From Curvibacter soli (GTDB lineage: Bacteria; Pseudomonadota; Gammaproteobacteria; Burkholderiales; Burkholderiaceae_C), in contig NZ_JARGEN010000002.1 in NCBI RefSeq assembly GCF_029211125.1, positions 4,745-68,744 on the forward strand: a stretch of DNA of 64,000 nt, in the 5' to 3' direction. The notes under the pieces were generated by a model. That model was not told where the DNA came from. It did not search any database and was given only the letters and a program-made list of their open reading frames with translations. A program made the position numbers and the translations under genes. Of the stretch, positions 37,233-46,146 are shown one piece after another. The first letter of the stretch is position 1; every line of letters begins with the position of its first letter.

Positions 37233-38444
37233 CTAATCCGCCAGGAACAGCGCCTGCAAATCGCTCAGGAAATCGAACCCGCGCTCCGTGGGCCGTACGC
37301 GGGCGAAGTCGCGCTCTATGAGCCCCTTGCTTTGCGCCGCCTCCAGCCCGCGCTCGATGGCCGTGAGCGGCAGGCCGGTGCGTGCGGTGAAGTCCTGCAG
37401 CGCGAAGCCTTCGCGCAGGCGCAGCGCATTGAGCATGTATTCGAACGGCAGGTCGGCGCGTTTCACTTCCTCTTCCTGCGCCAGCGCGTTGCCGGCCAGC
37501 GCGCCTTCCATGTAGCGGCGCGGATCGCGCAGCCGCACCTGGCGCACGATGCGGTGCGCGAAACTGAGCTTGCCGTGCGCGCCCGCGCCAATGCCGAGGT
37601 AGTCGCCGAACTGCCAGTAGTTGGTGTTGTGAAAGCATGCGTGGCCCGCGCGCGCATAGGCCGACACCTCGTAGCGCCCCATGCCCGCCCGCGCGGTGGC
37701 GGCGGTGATGCGGTCGAGCATGGCGTAGGCCGTGTCGTCGTCGGGTACGGCGGGCGGGTGCCTGGCGAACAGCGTGTTGGGCTCGATGGTCAGGTGGTAG
37801 GCCGACAGGTGCGCAGGCGCGAAGGCCAGTGCGGTGGCCAGGTCGCGCTCCAGGTCTTCGGCGGTCTGCCCCGGCAGGGCGTACATGAGGTCCAGGTTGA
37901 AGGTGTCGAACGCCTGCGCGGCCTCCGCCACCGCGGCGCGCGCCTGGGCGCCGTCATGCACGCGGCCCAGGGCCGCCAGGTGCCGGTCGTCGAAGCTCTG
38001 CACGCCGATCGACAGGCGCGTGACGCCCGCGGCGCGGAAGGCGCGGAAGCGGTTGCGCTCGAAGGTGCCGGGGTTGGCTTCGAGCGTGATCTCGCAGTCG
38101 GGCACCAGCAGCACGCGGGCGCGGATGGCCGCGAGCAGCCGGTCGATGGCGTCGGGCGAAAACAGGCTCGGCGTGCCGCCGCCGATGAAGACGCTGTGCA
38201 CCTGCCGGCCCCAGACGAGGGGCAGGGCGGATTCCAGGTCGGCCACCAGCGCATCGACGTAGCGCTGTTCGGGCAGCGCATCCGGCTCGCCCGCGCCGGC
38301 GCGGAACTCGTGCGAGTTGAAGTCGCAGTACGGGCACTTGCGCAGGCACCACGGCAGGTGCACGTAGAGCGACAGCGGCGGCAGGCTGCCGAGTTGCAGC
38401 GTGCCGGGGCGCATGTAGTGGCGCAGATCGGGCAATATGGGCAT
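37233..38444 (-). CDS. hemW: Heme chaperone HemW (radical SAM, HemN-like)
   Basis: 403-aa radical SAM protein with CLRKCPYC (C33, C37, C40) for the [4Fe-4S] cluster, GGGTPSLF, EANPGTFE and SIGVQSFDD motifs, and the HemW-type C-terminal domain (GFALQDFTARTGLPL). HemW binds heme and is thought to transfer it to respiratory enzymes; it is not a coproporphyrinogen oxidase. The ATG at 38444 lies at the boundary with a repeat (38442-38602), whose first bases overlap the start codon. Follows rdgB on the same strand. Confidence 0.9.
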   Translation of the reverse strand: MPILPDLRHYMRPGTLQLGSLPPLSLYVHLPWCLRKCPYCDFNSHEFRAGAGEPDALPEQRYVDALVADLESALPLVWGRQVHSVFIGGGTPSLFSPDAIDRLLAAIRARVLLVPDCEITLEANPGTFERNRFRAFRAAGVTRLSIGVQSFDDRHLAALGRVHDGAQARAAVAEAAQAFDTFNLDLMYALPGQTAEDLERDLATALAFAPAHLSAYHLTIEPNTLFARHPPAVPDDDTAYAMLDRITAATARAGMGRYEVSAYARAGHACFHNTNYWQFGDYLGIGAGAHGKLSFAHRIVRQVRLRDPRRYMEGALAGNALAQEEEVKRADLPFEYMLNALRLREGFALQDFTARTGLPLTAIERGLEAAQSKGLIERDFARVRPTERGFDFLSDLQALFLAD

Positions 38445-38602
38445 GTCAGTTTTCCATGGCGCTGTGCGCCTTCCGCACCGCATGAAGCCGGCGCGGCCCC
38501 GTCGAGCGGACACCGCGCAACCGGCTTCGCCGGGCCGCTGGCGTCGCCCCCCTTCCCGCACAGCGAGAGAAGGCAGGAGCGGCGCAGCCGCTCGGGGGGT
38601 TG
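38442..38602. repeat. Intergenic repeat, second family (copy 2)
   Basis: Fills the whole hemW-rdgB gap. It matches 12107-12236 (ATGTCAGTT, GCGCTGTGCGCC, GCACCGCATGAA, CACCGCGCAACCGGCTTCGC) but has about 30 extra bases near 38550 (CCCGCACAGCGAGAGAAGGC). It contains CGGCTTCGCCG and GGCGCAGCCG hairpins and, lying directly upstream, must form most of the 5' leader of hemW. Confidence 0.65.
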
Positions 38603-38606
38603 CCTC

Positions 38607-39203
38607 TCACCACCTTTGGCGCATCAGCGCGAGCATCTGCCGCGCGGCCTGGCCCCGGTGGCTGTGGGTGTTTTTCATCTGCGGGTCGAGCTGTGCGAAG
38701 GTCTTGCCAAAGGCGGGAATGAACATCACCGGGTCGAATCCGAAGCCGTTGCCGCCCACGGGTTCGCGGGTGATGAGTCCCGGCGCGCGGCCCACGGCGA
38801 TCAGCGGCTCGGGGTCGTCGGCGGAGCGCAGCGCCACCAGCGTGCTGACCAGCGCGGCGCGGCGGTCCTCCACGCCCTGCATCTGCTCCAGCAGCGCGCG
38901 CACGTTGTTGGCGTCGCCCTTCTCGTAGCCGAACTGCGTGGCGTAGAAGGCCGTGTCCACGCCCGGCAGGCCGCCGAACGCATCGACGCACAGGCCGGCG
39001 TCGTCGGCCAGCGCGGGCAGGCCGCTGGCGCGGGCCGCGTGGCGGGCCTTGGCGAGCGCGTTCTCGACGAAGGTGCGGAAGGGCTCCTCGGCCTCGGGAA
39101 TGCCGAGCTGCGACTGCCGCAGCAGTTCCACGCCCAGCGGCGCAAACAGGGCCTGCAGTTCGGCGAGCTTGCCCTGGTTGTTGGATGCCAGCACGATCTT
39201 CAT
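38607..39203 (-). CDS. rdgB: dITP/XTP pyrophosphatase RdgB
   Basis: 198-aa HAM1-family house-cleaning NTP pyrophosphatase removing dITP, ITP and XTP. Signature parts: LASNNQGKLAELQAL, FVENALAKARHAA, LADDAGLCVDAFGGLPGVD, GGNGFGFDPVMF and the C-terminal SHRGQAARQM. The ATG at 39203 is preferred to the TTG two codons upstream. It sits between rph and hemW, a standard neighbourhood. Confidence 0.96.
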   Translation of the reverse strand: MKIVLASNNQGKLAELQALFAPLGVELLRQSQLGIPEAEEPFRTFVENALAKARHAARASGLPALADDAGLCVDAFGGLPGVDTAFYATQFGYEKGDANNVRALLEQMQGVEDRRAALVSTLVALRSADDPEPLIAVGRAPGLITREPVGGNGFGFDPVMFIPAFGKTFAQLDPQMKNTHSHRGQAARQMLALMRQRW

Positions 39204-39213
39204 GGTCAAATCA

Positions 39214-39261
39214 GGCTCCAGCGCTTTATATACCTGCGGTGGCAGCTACTGTTTCGATAGC
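39214..39261. repeat. Short double-hairpin repeat, copy supplying the rph stop codon
   Basis: GGCTCCAGCGCTTTATATAC then CTGCGGTGGCAGCTACTGTTTCGATAGC. It spans the rph-rdgB gap and enters rph: the last codons of rph read CTA TCG AAA CAG TAG inside the repeat, the same frame and stop as in the Nudix gene copy at 17752. Confidence 0.8.
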
Positions 39262-39989
39262 GGCGAGGTCAATGCCGCGCGCTGCAGCGCGACCAGCTCG
39301 GCAATGCCTTTGTCGGCCAGCGCGAGCAACTGCTCCATCTCGCGGCGCGTGAAGGCCGCGCCCTCGGCGGTGCCCTGCACCTCCACGAAATGGCCAGCGC
39401 CGGTCATCACCACGTTCATGTCGGTGTCGCAGGCGGAGTCTTCCAGGTACTCCAGGTCGAGCAGCGGCATGCCCTGCACGATGCCGACCGAGATGGCGGC
39501 CAACGCGTCGCGGATGGGCGATGCGCCGAGCTTGCCCTGCGCAATCAATCGGGCCACCGCGTCCTGCGCTGCCACGTAGGCGCCGGTGATGGCCGCGGTG
39601 CGCGTGCCGCCGTCGGCCTGCAGCACGTCGCAGTCGAGGTGGATGGTGCGCTCGCCCAGCGCCTTCAGGTCGAACACGGCGCGCAGGCTGCGGCCGATGA
39701 GGCGCTGTATCTCCTGCGTGCGCCCGCTCTGCTTGCCGCGCGCGGCCTCGCGGTCGCTGCGGGTGTGGGTGGAGCGCGGCAGCATGCCGTATTCGGCGGT
39801 GACCCAGCCCCCGCCGCTGCCGCGCTTGTGCGGCGGCACCTTCTCTTCCACCGAGGCGGTGCAGAGCACGCGGGTGTTGCCGAACTCGATGAGCACCGAG
39901 CCCTCGGCATGGATGGTGTAGCCGCGCGTGATGCGCACGGGGCGGAGCTGGTCTGCGGCGCGCTGGCCGCTGCGGATGAAATCGGTCAT
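39246..39989 (-). CDS. rph: RNase PH
   Basis: Phosphorolytic 3'-5' exoribonuclease trimming tRNA 3' ends. 247 aa from [20 protein letters not shown]. Shows [54 protein letters not shown] and [20 protein letters not shown]. The last residues (LSKQ) and the TAG stop come from a short repeat copy (39214-39261), slightly altering the C-terminus relative to a repeat-free relative. Upstream of rdgB-hemW. Confidence 0.96.
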   Translation of the reverse strand: MTDFIRSGQRAADQLRPVRITRGYTIHAEGSVLIEFGNTRVLCTASVEEKVPPHKRGSGGGWVTAEYGMLPRSTHTRSDREAARGKQSGRTQEIQRLIGRSLRAVFDLKALGERTIHLDCDVLQADGGTRTAAITGAYVAAQDAVARLIAQGKLGASPIRDALAAISVGIVQGMPLLDLEYLEDSACDTDMNVVMTGAGHFVEVQGTAEGAAFTRREMEQLLALADKGIAELVALQRAALTSPLSKQ

Positions 39990-40065
39990 GGGAAATGGAT
40001 GCGGAAAACGCGATTGTCGGGCGCGGGCTGTTGCATGGAAGCGCAAGGCCCCGCCCGGGCCGGGG

Positions 40066-40977
40066 TCAGAACTTGCGCGCGGCGGAGGAGCGGCGGATGG
40101 CCTCGTTGATCTCGGCGATGGAGCGCTCGATGGCCGCGTCGTCGAGGTCGTCGTCGGCCGTGCCGTCGATCAGCCCGGCCTGGATGGTGGAGGCGAACAC
40201 GCCGTCGCTGATGCTGTCGGTGGAGATGCCGCGCGTGGACTCGTAGGCGTCCGGCGTCTCCCATTCGAGCGCCACGACGGTCACGTTGTCGCTGCCGTCG
40301 CCGGCCTTGCGCAAGGCGGCTTCGACCAGTTCGGGCGCCGCCTCGGACACCGGCAGGCGCGATAGCTGGCCAACGATTTCCTCATCGGACAGGCTGCCCC
40401 ACAGGCCGTCGGAGCACAGCATCAACTTGTCGCCTTGCTGCAGGTGCACCGGGCCGGTCACGTCGAACACCGGCTTGGTGGGCGAGCCCAGGCAGGTGAA
40501 GAGCACGTTGCGGTTGAAGTTCTCCACCACGGGCAGCATGGCCGAGCCGCGGTGCTCGATGTATGAATGGTCGCGCGTGCGGGTGAGGAGCTCGCCGTCG
40601 CGCACGACGTACAGGCGCGAATCGCCGCAGTGGATCCAGGTGGCGCCGGCGCCCTGCAGCACCACGGCCACGAAGGTGGTGCGCGGCGTGTCGATCATGG
40701 CGCGGTCGGATGCGTAGCGCAGCAGTTGGTGGTGCGCGGCCAGCAGCGCGGTGGAGAGGAATTCGGGCACGTCGCGCAGCACCGGCTGGGCTTGGCGCTG
40801 GAACATGGCCGATACGGTCTGCAGCGCGATCTGCGCCGCCACCTCGCCCTCGGGGTGGCCCCCCATGCCGTCGGCCAGCACGAACAGGCTCGACCCGCGC
40901 GTGTAGCAGTAGCCCATGCGGTCTTCGTTCTTCTCGCGCCCGCCGCGGCGGCTGACCTGGAATACCGAGAATTTCAT
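40066..40977 (-). CDS. PP2C-family serine/threonine phosphatase
   Basis: 303-aa Mn/Mg-dependent phosphatase: [24 protein letters not shown] (metal Asp), [28 protein letters not shown] and GSDNVTVV motifs. A roughly 60-residue acidic, Ser-rich tail follows the catalytic fold. It lies 79 bp downstream of a Ser/Thr kinase gene, so the pair probably reverse each other's modifications. Confidence 0.93.
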   Translation of the reverse strand: MKFSVFQVSRRGGREKNEDRMGYCYTRGSSLFVLADGMGGHPEGEVAAQIALQTVSAMFQRQAQPVLRDVPEFLSTALLAAHHQLLRYASDRAMIDTPRTTFVAVVLQGAGATWIHCGDSRLYVVRDGELLTRTRDHSYIEHRGSAMLPVVENFNRNVLFTCLGSPTKPVFDVTGPVHLQQGDKLMLCSDGLWGSLSDEEIVGQLSRLPVSEAAPELVEAALRKAGDGSDNVTVVALEWETPDAYESTRGISTDSISDGVFASTIQAGLIDGTADDDLDDAAIERSIAEINEAIRRSSAARKF

Positions 40978-41056
40978 TCCGACCTCCGCCGAGCCGCATC
41001 AACGAGGCCAGCCCCCCCCTGGAGGGCAAGGAACGTGGCGACCGTGGGGGCGCCCA

Positions 41057-42070
41057 TCATTTGATCCGCCCGAATCCGGTGGCATCGCCCACCTTCTGCA
41101 TGCCCTTCTTGGTGTCGGAGACCAGGGTGTCGAACTGCAGCCGCACGCGCTCGCTGACGGAAAGCTTGGTGTAGCGGCGCTCGCCCTCGCGGCTCAGCTC
41201 CTTCTGCAGCGCGAACACCGACTGCGGGCGCGACAGCGGGTCGAGCGCCATGCACCACTCCACCACCTCGATGAGGTTGTCGGAGTACACGCCGCGCAGC
41301 CGCGACAGCGACAGCGACAGGCGGTCCTTCTCCTGGCGCTGCGGCGCGTCGTTGGGCGGGTAGCCCTGCATGCAGGCGTAGATGCAGGCGCCGATGGCGT
41401 AGATGTCGGTCCACGGGCCCATGGACGAGTCGCGCCGGTACATTTCGGGCGCGGCGAAGCCGGGCGTGTACATGGGGCGGATGAAATTGCCCTCTTTGCT
41501 CAGCACTTCGCGGGCGGCGCCGAAGTCGATCATCACCGCGCGGTTGTCGTCGGTGATGAAGATGTTGGCCGGCTTGATGTCCAGGTGCAGCATCTTGTGC
41601 TGGTGCACGATGCGCAGGCCGCGCAGCACCTCGTCGAACAGCGAGCGGATGGTCGATTCGCGAAACACCTTCTGCGTCTTGAGCTCGCGCGCGGTGATGA
41701 TGAAGTCCTGCAGGGTCGCGCCCTCCAGGTAGTTCATCACCATGTAGACGGTTTCGTTCTCGCGGAAGAAGTTGAGCACGCTGACCACCGAGGCGTGCGA
41801 AATCTGCGCCAGCGCGCGGCCTTCCTCGAAGAAGCTTTTCAGCCCCAGGCGGTAGAGCGAGAGCTTTTCGGGCGCCACCTTGGGCAGCAGTTCGCCGGGG
41901 GCGCGGGTGGCCAGCGATGCGGGCAGGTATTCCTTGACGGCGACCTGCTGGCCTTCCATGTCGAGCGCCAGGTAGACGACGCCAAACCCCCCCGACGACA
42001 GCTTGCGGACGACCCGATAGCCCCCGATGACGGTATCGGGCGGCAGCGGGGCAGGTTTGATCTTTGACAT
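41057..42070 (-). CDS. Hanks-type serine/threonine protein kinase
   Basis: 337-aa kinase: glycine loop SSGGFGVVY, catalytic lysine VAVKEYLP, catalytic loop LHLDIKPANIF (HLD in place of HRD), DFGAAREVL, and the activation segment ending TPGFAAPEMY. No transmembrane segment or sensor domain follows; the C-terminal 60 residues are hydrophilic. Pairs with the PP2C phosphatase downstream and is divergent from yicC (74-bp gap), a conserved arrangement near rph. Confidence 0.93.
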   Translation of the reverse strand: MSKIKPAPLPPDTVIGGYRVVRKLSSGGFGVVYLALDMEGQQVAVKEYLPASLATRAPGELLPKVAPEKLSLYRLGLKSFFEEGRALAQISHASVVSVLNFFRENETVYMVMNYLEGATLQDFIITARELKTQKVFRESTIRSLFDEVLRGLRIVHQHKMLHLDIKPANIFITDDNRAVMIDFGAAREVLSKEGNFIRPMYTPGFAAPEMYRRDSSMGPWTDIYAIGACIYACMQGYPPNDAPQRQEKDRLSLSLSRLRGVYSDNLIEVVEWCMALDPLSRPQSVFALQKELSREGERRYTKLSVSERVRLQFDTLVSDTKKGMQKVGDATGFGRIK

Positions 42071-42144
42071 GGAGTGCGTGAAAGAAGCGAGGAATACGCC
42101 GGGCCCCGGATAATCACGGGCTTCGCAACGATCAAGAAAGTCCC

Positions 42145-43053
42145 ATGGCAGTTTACAGCATGACCGGCTACGCCAGCGCCCAGCACAGCACGGCGGCCCA
42201 TGAGGCCGGCGCAGCCGCGCCGGCGCGCCGCCTGGGCCTGGAAATCCGCGCGGTGAACAGCCGCTTCCTGGACCTGGCCTTTCGCCTGCCCGACGAGCTG
42301 CGCGCGCACGAACCGGCGCTGCGCGAACTGCTGACGGCCGAGCTCAAGCGCGGCAAGGTGGAAGTGCGCGCCACCATCGAAAGCGAAGATGCCGCGGGCC
42401 TGGCCGACCCCGCGCCGCGCCTGCTGCAGCGCCTGAATTCGCTGCAGGACGGCATCCGTGCCTGGCTGCCCAGCGCCGCGCCGCTGTCGGTGGCCGAAGT
42501 GCTGCGCCTGAGCGCGGCAGGACAGAGCGGCGGCGAGAACTGGGGCAAGGCCGTGCAGACCCTGGCCGCCAAGGTGGTGCAGGAGCTGCTGGCCGCCCGC
42601 CAGCGCGAAGGCGCGCGCCTGGTCGCCATGCTGGCCGACCGGCTGGGCCAGTTGCGCGCCCTGGCCGAGCAGGCCGCCCCGCTGGTGCCGCAATTGGTGG
42701 AGCAGCAGCGCCAGCGCTTCCTGGAGCGCTGGGCCGAGGCCATGGCGCTGGCCGACGGCGCCACCCTGCCCGAGGCGGCGCAGGACCGCGCACTGACCGA
42801 AGCCACGGCCTTCGCCATCCGCATCGACGTGGCCGAGGAGATCACCCGCCTGGCTTCGCACCTCGACGAAATCGAGCGCCTGCTCGACAAGGGCGGAGAA
42901 ATCGGCAAGCGGCTGGACTTCCTGATCCAGGAACTGCACCGCGAAGCCAACACCCTGGGCTCGAAGTCCGCAGCGCTGGAACTCACGCGCATTTCGGTGG
43001 ATATGAAGGTGCTGATCGAGCAGATGAGGGAGCAGGTGCAAAATTTAGAGTGA
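42145..43053 (+). CDS. yicC: YicC-family endoribonuclease
   Basis: 302-aa protein with the YicC N-terminal signature MAVYSMTGYASAQ ... EIRAVNSRFLDLAFRLP and the DUF1732 C-terminus (EIGKRLDFLIQELHREANTL). YicC proteins are Mn-dependent endoribonucleases linked to sRNA turnover. In many relatives yicC is next to gmk; here gmk lies 11 kb away beyond an accessory interval. Confidence 0.94.
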   Translation: MAVYSMTGYASAQHSTAAHEAGAAAPARRLGLEIRAVNSRFLDLAFRLPDELRAHEPALRELLTAELKRGKVEVRATIESEDAAGLADPAPRLLQRLNSLQDGIRAWLPSAAPLSVAEVLRLSAAGQSGGENWGKAVQTLAAKVVQELLAARQREGARLVAMLADRLGQLRALAEQAAPLVPQLVEQQRQRFLERWAEAMALADGATLPEAAQDRALTEATAFAIRIDVAEEITRLASHLDEIERLLDKGGEIGKRLDFLIQELHREANTLGSKSAALELTRISVDMKVLIEQMREQVQNLE

Positions 43054-43264
43054 TCCCAAGCCGGCAGAGCCGGAACCAAACAGGTTGGAAATGCGAACGC
43101 AACCTTACCCCCTCGCTCGTACGCAAGAGTTTTGGTACGTTCCCCCGATTCGCACCCACTTGCACCTGTTCCTGGCAAGGCCAGGACATGAGGCGTGCCC
43201 CAAGAAAAGACTGCTTAGGCCCACTGCCCTGTGGGCAATCGCGATACGGTGGCCGCCTGGTGGC

Positions 43265-43328
43265 GCAGCCAAATAAAGACCATTAAAATGACTTTTATTT
43301 TATAAATGCCAATATAAAAAACAAAATA
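43265..43328 (+). promoter_or_regulatory. AT-rich hipBA promoter/operator region
   Basis: About 60 bp of strikingly AT-rich sequence (for example ATTAAAATGACTTTTATTTT, TATAAATGCC) directly before the hipB ATG, inside a GC-rich chromosome. It includes TATAAA as a plausible -10 and small inverted repeats (TAAAA/TTTTA; TTATTTT/AAAATAA). Autoregulated toxin-antitoxin promoters are usually of this kind. No Shine-Dalgarno is visible before hipB. The preceding 210 bp (43054-43264) show nothing recognisable. Confidence 0.45.
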
Positions 43329-43640
43329 ATGACATTAGACCTAGCGCCGTCTAGCGAGATCCTTCAGACACTGGGCCACCGCGTGCGTGCCCAGCGGCTG
43401 GCCCAGGGAATGCCCCAGCGCGAGCTGGCACAGATGGCCGGCCTCTCGTTGGGTGCGCTGCGCAAGCTGGAAGGCAGCGGCCAGTCTTCGCTGGAGACCC
43501 TGGTTCGCGCGGTGCAGGCGCTTGGGCTGGTCCATGAGCTGGAAGATCTGTTCGTGCTCAAGCGCCAGTCCATCGCCCAGATGGAAAAAGCCGAAGCGGC
43601 CAACCGGCGGCAGCGCGCCCCCCGCCGGAAAAGCACATGA
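43329..43640 (+). CDS. hipB: HipB-like antitoxin, XRE-family regulator
   Basis: 103-aa protein with a helix-turn-helix of the XRE type (residues 12-67: LGHRVRAQRLAQGMPQRELA, then QMAGLSLGALRKLEGSG) and a basic tail (NRRQRAPRRKST). It binds operator DNA and neutralises HipA by complex formation. Its stop overlaps the hipA start (ATGA), the standard antitoxin-first order. Confidence 0.88.
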   Translation: MTLDLAPSSEILQTLGHRVRAQRLAQGMPQRELAQMAGLSLGALRKLEGSGQSSLETLVRAVQALGLVHELEDLFVLKRQSIAQMEKAEAANRRQRAPRRKST

Positions 43641-44863
43641 AGCGCCTGGCCGTCCACTACTGTGGCTGGGGCCAGGACTGGCCACTGGGCCGGCTCGCCG
43701 ACGATGGCACCACGCTGCTGTTCGAATATGCGCCCGAGGCGCTGGCGCAAGGGCTGGAACTGTCGCCGCTGCACCTCAAGCTGCGTGCCACCGCCTATGG
43801 CGGCTTTCCTCCGCACTTGCTGCGCCTGCCCGGGCTGATCGCCGACAGCCTGCCCGATGGCTGGGGCCTGCTGCTGATGGACCGGTTGTTGCGCCAGCAG
43901 GGTCTGCGCCATCCCGGGCCGCTGGATCGCCTGGCCTTCATCGGGGATCGTGCCATCGGCGCCCTGCGCTTCGTGCCGGCTGCAGAGCCCGACGCCGAGG
44001 AGCCGGACTGGAGCCTGTTGGCCTTGGCCCAGGAAAGCGAGCGCGTCCTGGCCGGTGAGGCAGGAGCCGCCTTGCGCGAGCTGGCGTTGACGGGAGGCTC
44101 CCCGCAAGGCGCACGGCCCAAGGCGCTGGTGCAGTACGACGCAGGCGCAGGCCACATCAGCACGCGCGGCGACGCCCCAGGCGAACCCTGGCTGGTGAAG
44201 TTCCCTGGCCAGGGCGAGCACAAGGAGGTCTGCGCCATCGAGCAGATGTATGCCGAACTGGCTCGCGACTGCGGGCTGGAGATGCCGGCCAGCGCATGGT
44301 TCGATCTATCGTCGCGGCTGGCCGCCTTCGGCGTGGCGCGCTTCGATCGCGAACAGGGCTTGCGCGTGCCGGTGCACAGCCTGGCGGGCCTGCTGCAGGT
44401 GGACTTCCGCCTGCCCGGCAGCGCGGACTACACCGCACTCCTGCGCGCTACTCGCCTGCTGACCCGCGACGAGCGCGAGGTGGAGAAGGCTTACGCGCGG
44501 GCTGTCTTCAACGTGCTGTTCCATAACCGCGACGACCACCCAAAGAACTTCGCCTGGCGCCTCGGGCAGGATCGGCGCTGGCGACTAGCCCCAGCCTTCG
44601 ACCTGACCTTCAGCGAAGGCCCAATGGGCCAGCACCACATGGATGTCTGCGGCGAAGGCCGTGCCGTGGAGCGAGGTCATCTACTACGCTTGGCTTCGGA
44701 GGGTGGCGTGGCGACGAAGGCAGCCGAGGCCGCCATCGATCGGATGGTGACGCAGGCGGCGACCTTCTCTCAACGTGCGGCGGCGTATCCATTCCGCCGA
44801 GCGACGCTGCAGCGGATGAAAGCATCGATCCACGACTGCCAAGAGAAACTCATGCACGGTTGA
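43637..44863 (+). CDS. hipA: HipA-family serine/threonine kinase toxin
   Basis: 408-aa HipA-fold kinase: N-terminal couple_hipA region (LAVHYCGWGQDWPLGRLADD), ATP/Ser loop (TGGSPQGARPKALVQY), nucleotide-binding WLVKFPGQGEHKE, catalytic loop FHNRDDHPKNFAW (about 294-306) and metal-binding LAPAFDLTFSEGP. HipA toxins phosphorylate an aminoacyl-tRNA synthetase or another translation factor and cause persistence; the target here is unknown. The preceding gene is hipB. This TA module sits at the start of the accessory block between yicC and greB. Confidence 0.9.
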   Translation: MKRLAVHYCGWGQDWPLGRLADDGTTLLFEYAPEALAQGLELSPLHLKLRATAYGGFPPHLLRLPGLIADSLPDGWGLLLMDRLLRQQGLRHPGPLDRLAFIGDRAIGALRFVPAAEPDAEEPDWSLLALAQESERVLAGEAGAALRELALTGGSPQGARPKALVQYDAGAGHISTRGDAPGEPWLVKFPGQGEHKEVCAIEQMYAELARDCGLEMPASAWFDLSSRLAAFGVARFDREQGLRVPVHSLAGLLQVDFRLPGSADYTALLRATRLLTRDEREVEKAYARAVFNVLFHNRDDHPKNFAWRLGQDRRWRLAPAFDLTFSEGPMGQHHMDVCGEGRAVERGHLLRLASEGGVATKAAEAAIDRMVTQAATFSQRAAAYPFRRATLQRMKASIHDCQEKLMHG

Positions 44864-44981
44864 TGCAGGCCGATGGCAGCCCCGGACACAGAGACAGAGC
44901 CGTCAGGCGCTTGCAGATGAAGCGTCCTCGTCCGGCTGCTCTGGCTGCTCGTCATGCCGGCGACGATGCAGGACGGCCCCA

Positions 44982-45111
44982 ATTCAACCTGGAAACGGCA
45001 GTTGACCGCTTTGTATCCCTTGCCAGGCCGCAGAAAATCAAGCGTTGCCGGCTTCGATGGCGTTCACCTCGTGGGTGAGCGCGCTATGCACCTGCCGTTT
45101 CCAGGTTCAAT
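44982..45111. mobile_element. TIR-bounded element, copy D (130 bp, complete ends)
   Basis: The cleanest copy: ATTCAACCTGGAAACGGCAG (44982-45001) against CTGCCGTTTCCAGGTTCAAT (45092-45111), 20-bp terminal inverted repeats with a single mismatch. The 90-bp interior is the inverse of the right half of copies A and B (CACCTCGTGGGTGAGCGCGC in D). It lacks the other half, so it is an internal deletion or a minimal form. It lies in the 395-bp gap between hipA and the GST gene; 44864-44981 shows nothing else. Confidence 0.65.
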
Positions 45112-45204
45112 CTTGACCAGCCGGGCATTGCCCCGTTGGCGGATGCGCACTCAGGCAGCGTACGACCTCGCATGAGTCCTTGAGCGCAATATCATCAAAG
45201 TTGT

Positions 45205-45232
45205 CCGTTTCGGCCTCGCCGTTTCGGCCTCG
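45205..45232. repeat. Two tandem copies of a 14-bp unit
   Basis: CCGTTTCGGCCTCG occurs twice head to tail, 27 bp upstream of the GST start. It may be a binding-site duplication or simple slippage; nothing more can be said. Confidence 0.6.
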
Positions 45233-45258
45233 CCATCAGGAAAGGAATCTGGAAATCT

Positions 45259-45942
45259 ATGTTCACACTGCACCACTGTGTCAGCGCGCGCTCGTTCCGG
45301 GTGCTGTGGATGCTCGAGGAAATCGGCGCCGACTACACGCTGAAGATGCTGCCGTTTCCGCCACGAGCCACGGTGCGCGAGTACCTCCTGGTCAACCCGC
45401 TCGGCACGGTGCCGGCCTTTTTCGATGGCGATGTGCGCCTGACCGAATCCGCGGCCATCTGCCAGTACCTGGCGGTGCGCGCGGCGCCCACGCCGCTCAA
45501 TGTCGAGCCGCACGAGCCGGAGTTCGCCGCATTCCTCAACTACCTGCATTTCGGCGAAGCCACGCTGACCTTTCCGCAGACGCTGGTGCTGCGCTACTCC
45601 CGCTTCGAGCCGCCTGAGCGGCGCTCGCCGCAGGTCGCCGAGGACTACACGAAATGGTTCCTGGCGCGACTGCGCACGCTCGATCCGCTGTTGACCGAGC
45701 AGCCCTTCCTGTGCGGCCGCTTTACCGCCGCCGACGTCTCCGTCGGTTATGCGCTGATGCTGGCCGAATATCTTGGACTGTCGGCACAATTCAAGCCGGC
45801 GGTGGCAGCTTATTGGCAGCGCCTGCGAAGCCGCGATGCCTTCCAGCGCGCCTTGCAGTCGCAGGAACGCAGCGCGCTGGCGCAAGGCGTGTCGACGCTG
45901 CCGGCACCCGACACGCCTTCACCCCCCGCATCAAGCACATGA
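45259..45942 (+). CDS. Glutathione S-transferase family protein
   Basis: 227-aa protein with a thioredoxin-fold N-terminal domain (FTLHHCVSARSFRVLWMLEE, NPLGTVPAFFDGDVRLTESA with the conserved cis-Pro and ESA glutathione contacts) and an all-helical C-terminal domain (GRFTAADVSVGYALMLAEYL, N-capping box). Catalytic Ser/Cys assignment is uncertain. AGGAAAGGA-like sequence precedes the ATG. It belongs to the accessory interval; the 48-codon ORF overlapping its stop is not supported. Confidence 0.9.
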   Translation: MFTLHHCVSARSFRVLWMLEEIGADYTLKMLPFPPRATVREYLLVNPLGTVPAFFDGDVRLTESAAICQYLAVRAAPTPLNVEPHEPEFAAFLNYLHFGEATLTFPQTLVLRYSRFEPPERRSPQVAEDYTKWFLARLRTLDPLLTEQPFLCGRFTAADVSVGYALMLAEYLGLSAQFKPAVAAYWQRLRSRDAFQRALQSQERSALAQGVSTLPAPDTPSPPASST

Positions 45943-46146
45943 GACCGCGCATCGAACGCGTGGCGCAACCAGAGCCAACTCGACAGTCATGGCAATCTCC
46001 TGTGTCTGATGGATGGATGGCGCTCAGGCACGCGCCCACACGAGTTCGCGGGGTGCCGGGCTGGCGGCTGCACGAGGTGCTGTAGCCGCACGCGCGCCCT
46101 GCGGCTCGGTGCGCGCTTTCGCGTGGCGTCTGCTACAAACCTTGGC

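Noticed and set aside
40048-40066. GC hairpin CCCCG-CCCGGGC-CGGGG after the phosphatase gene as a terminator
   Set aside because: No U-tract follows on the minus strand; in such GC-rich sequence the hairpin alone is weak evidence.
43054-43264. Possible small genes or an attachment site between yicC and hipB
   Set aside because: Short frames exist on both strands but none has start signals or sensible composition, and no direct repeat marking an integration site was found.
44982-45111. Element D as an integron attC site
   Set aside because: No RYYYAAC/GTTRRRY core pair at the ends, no integrase, and copies are not linked to cassette arrays.
45939-46085. 48-codon ORF overlapping the GST stop (ATGA) and ending before pbpC
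   Set aside because: The overlap is suggestive but composition is random-looking, and no Shine-Dalgarno or homology signal was seen.
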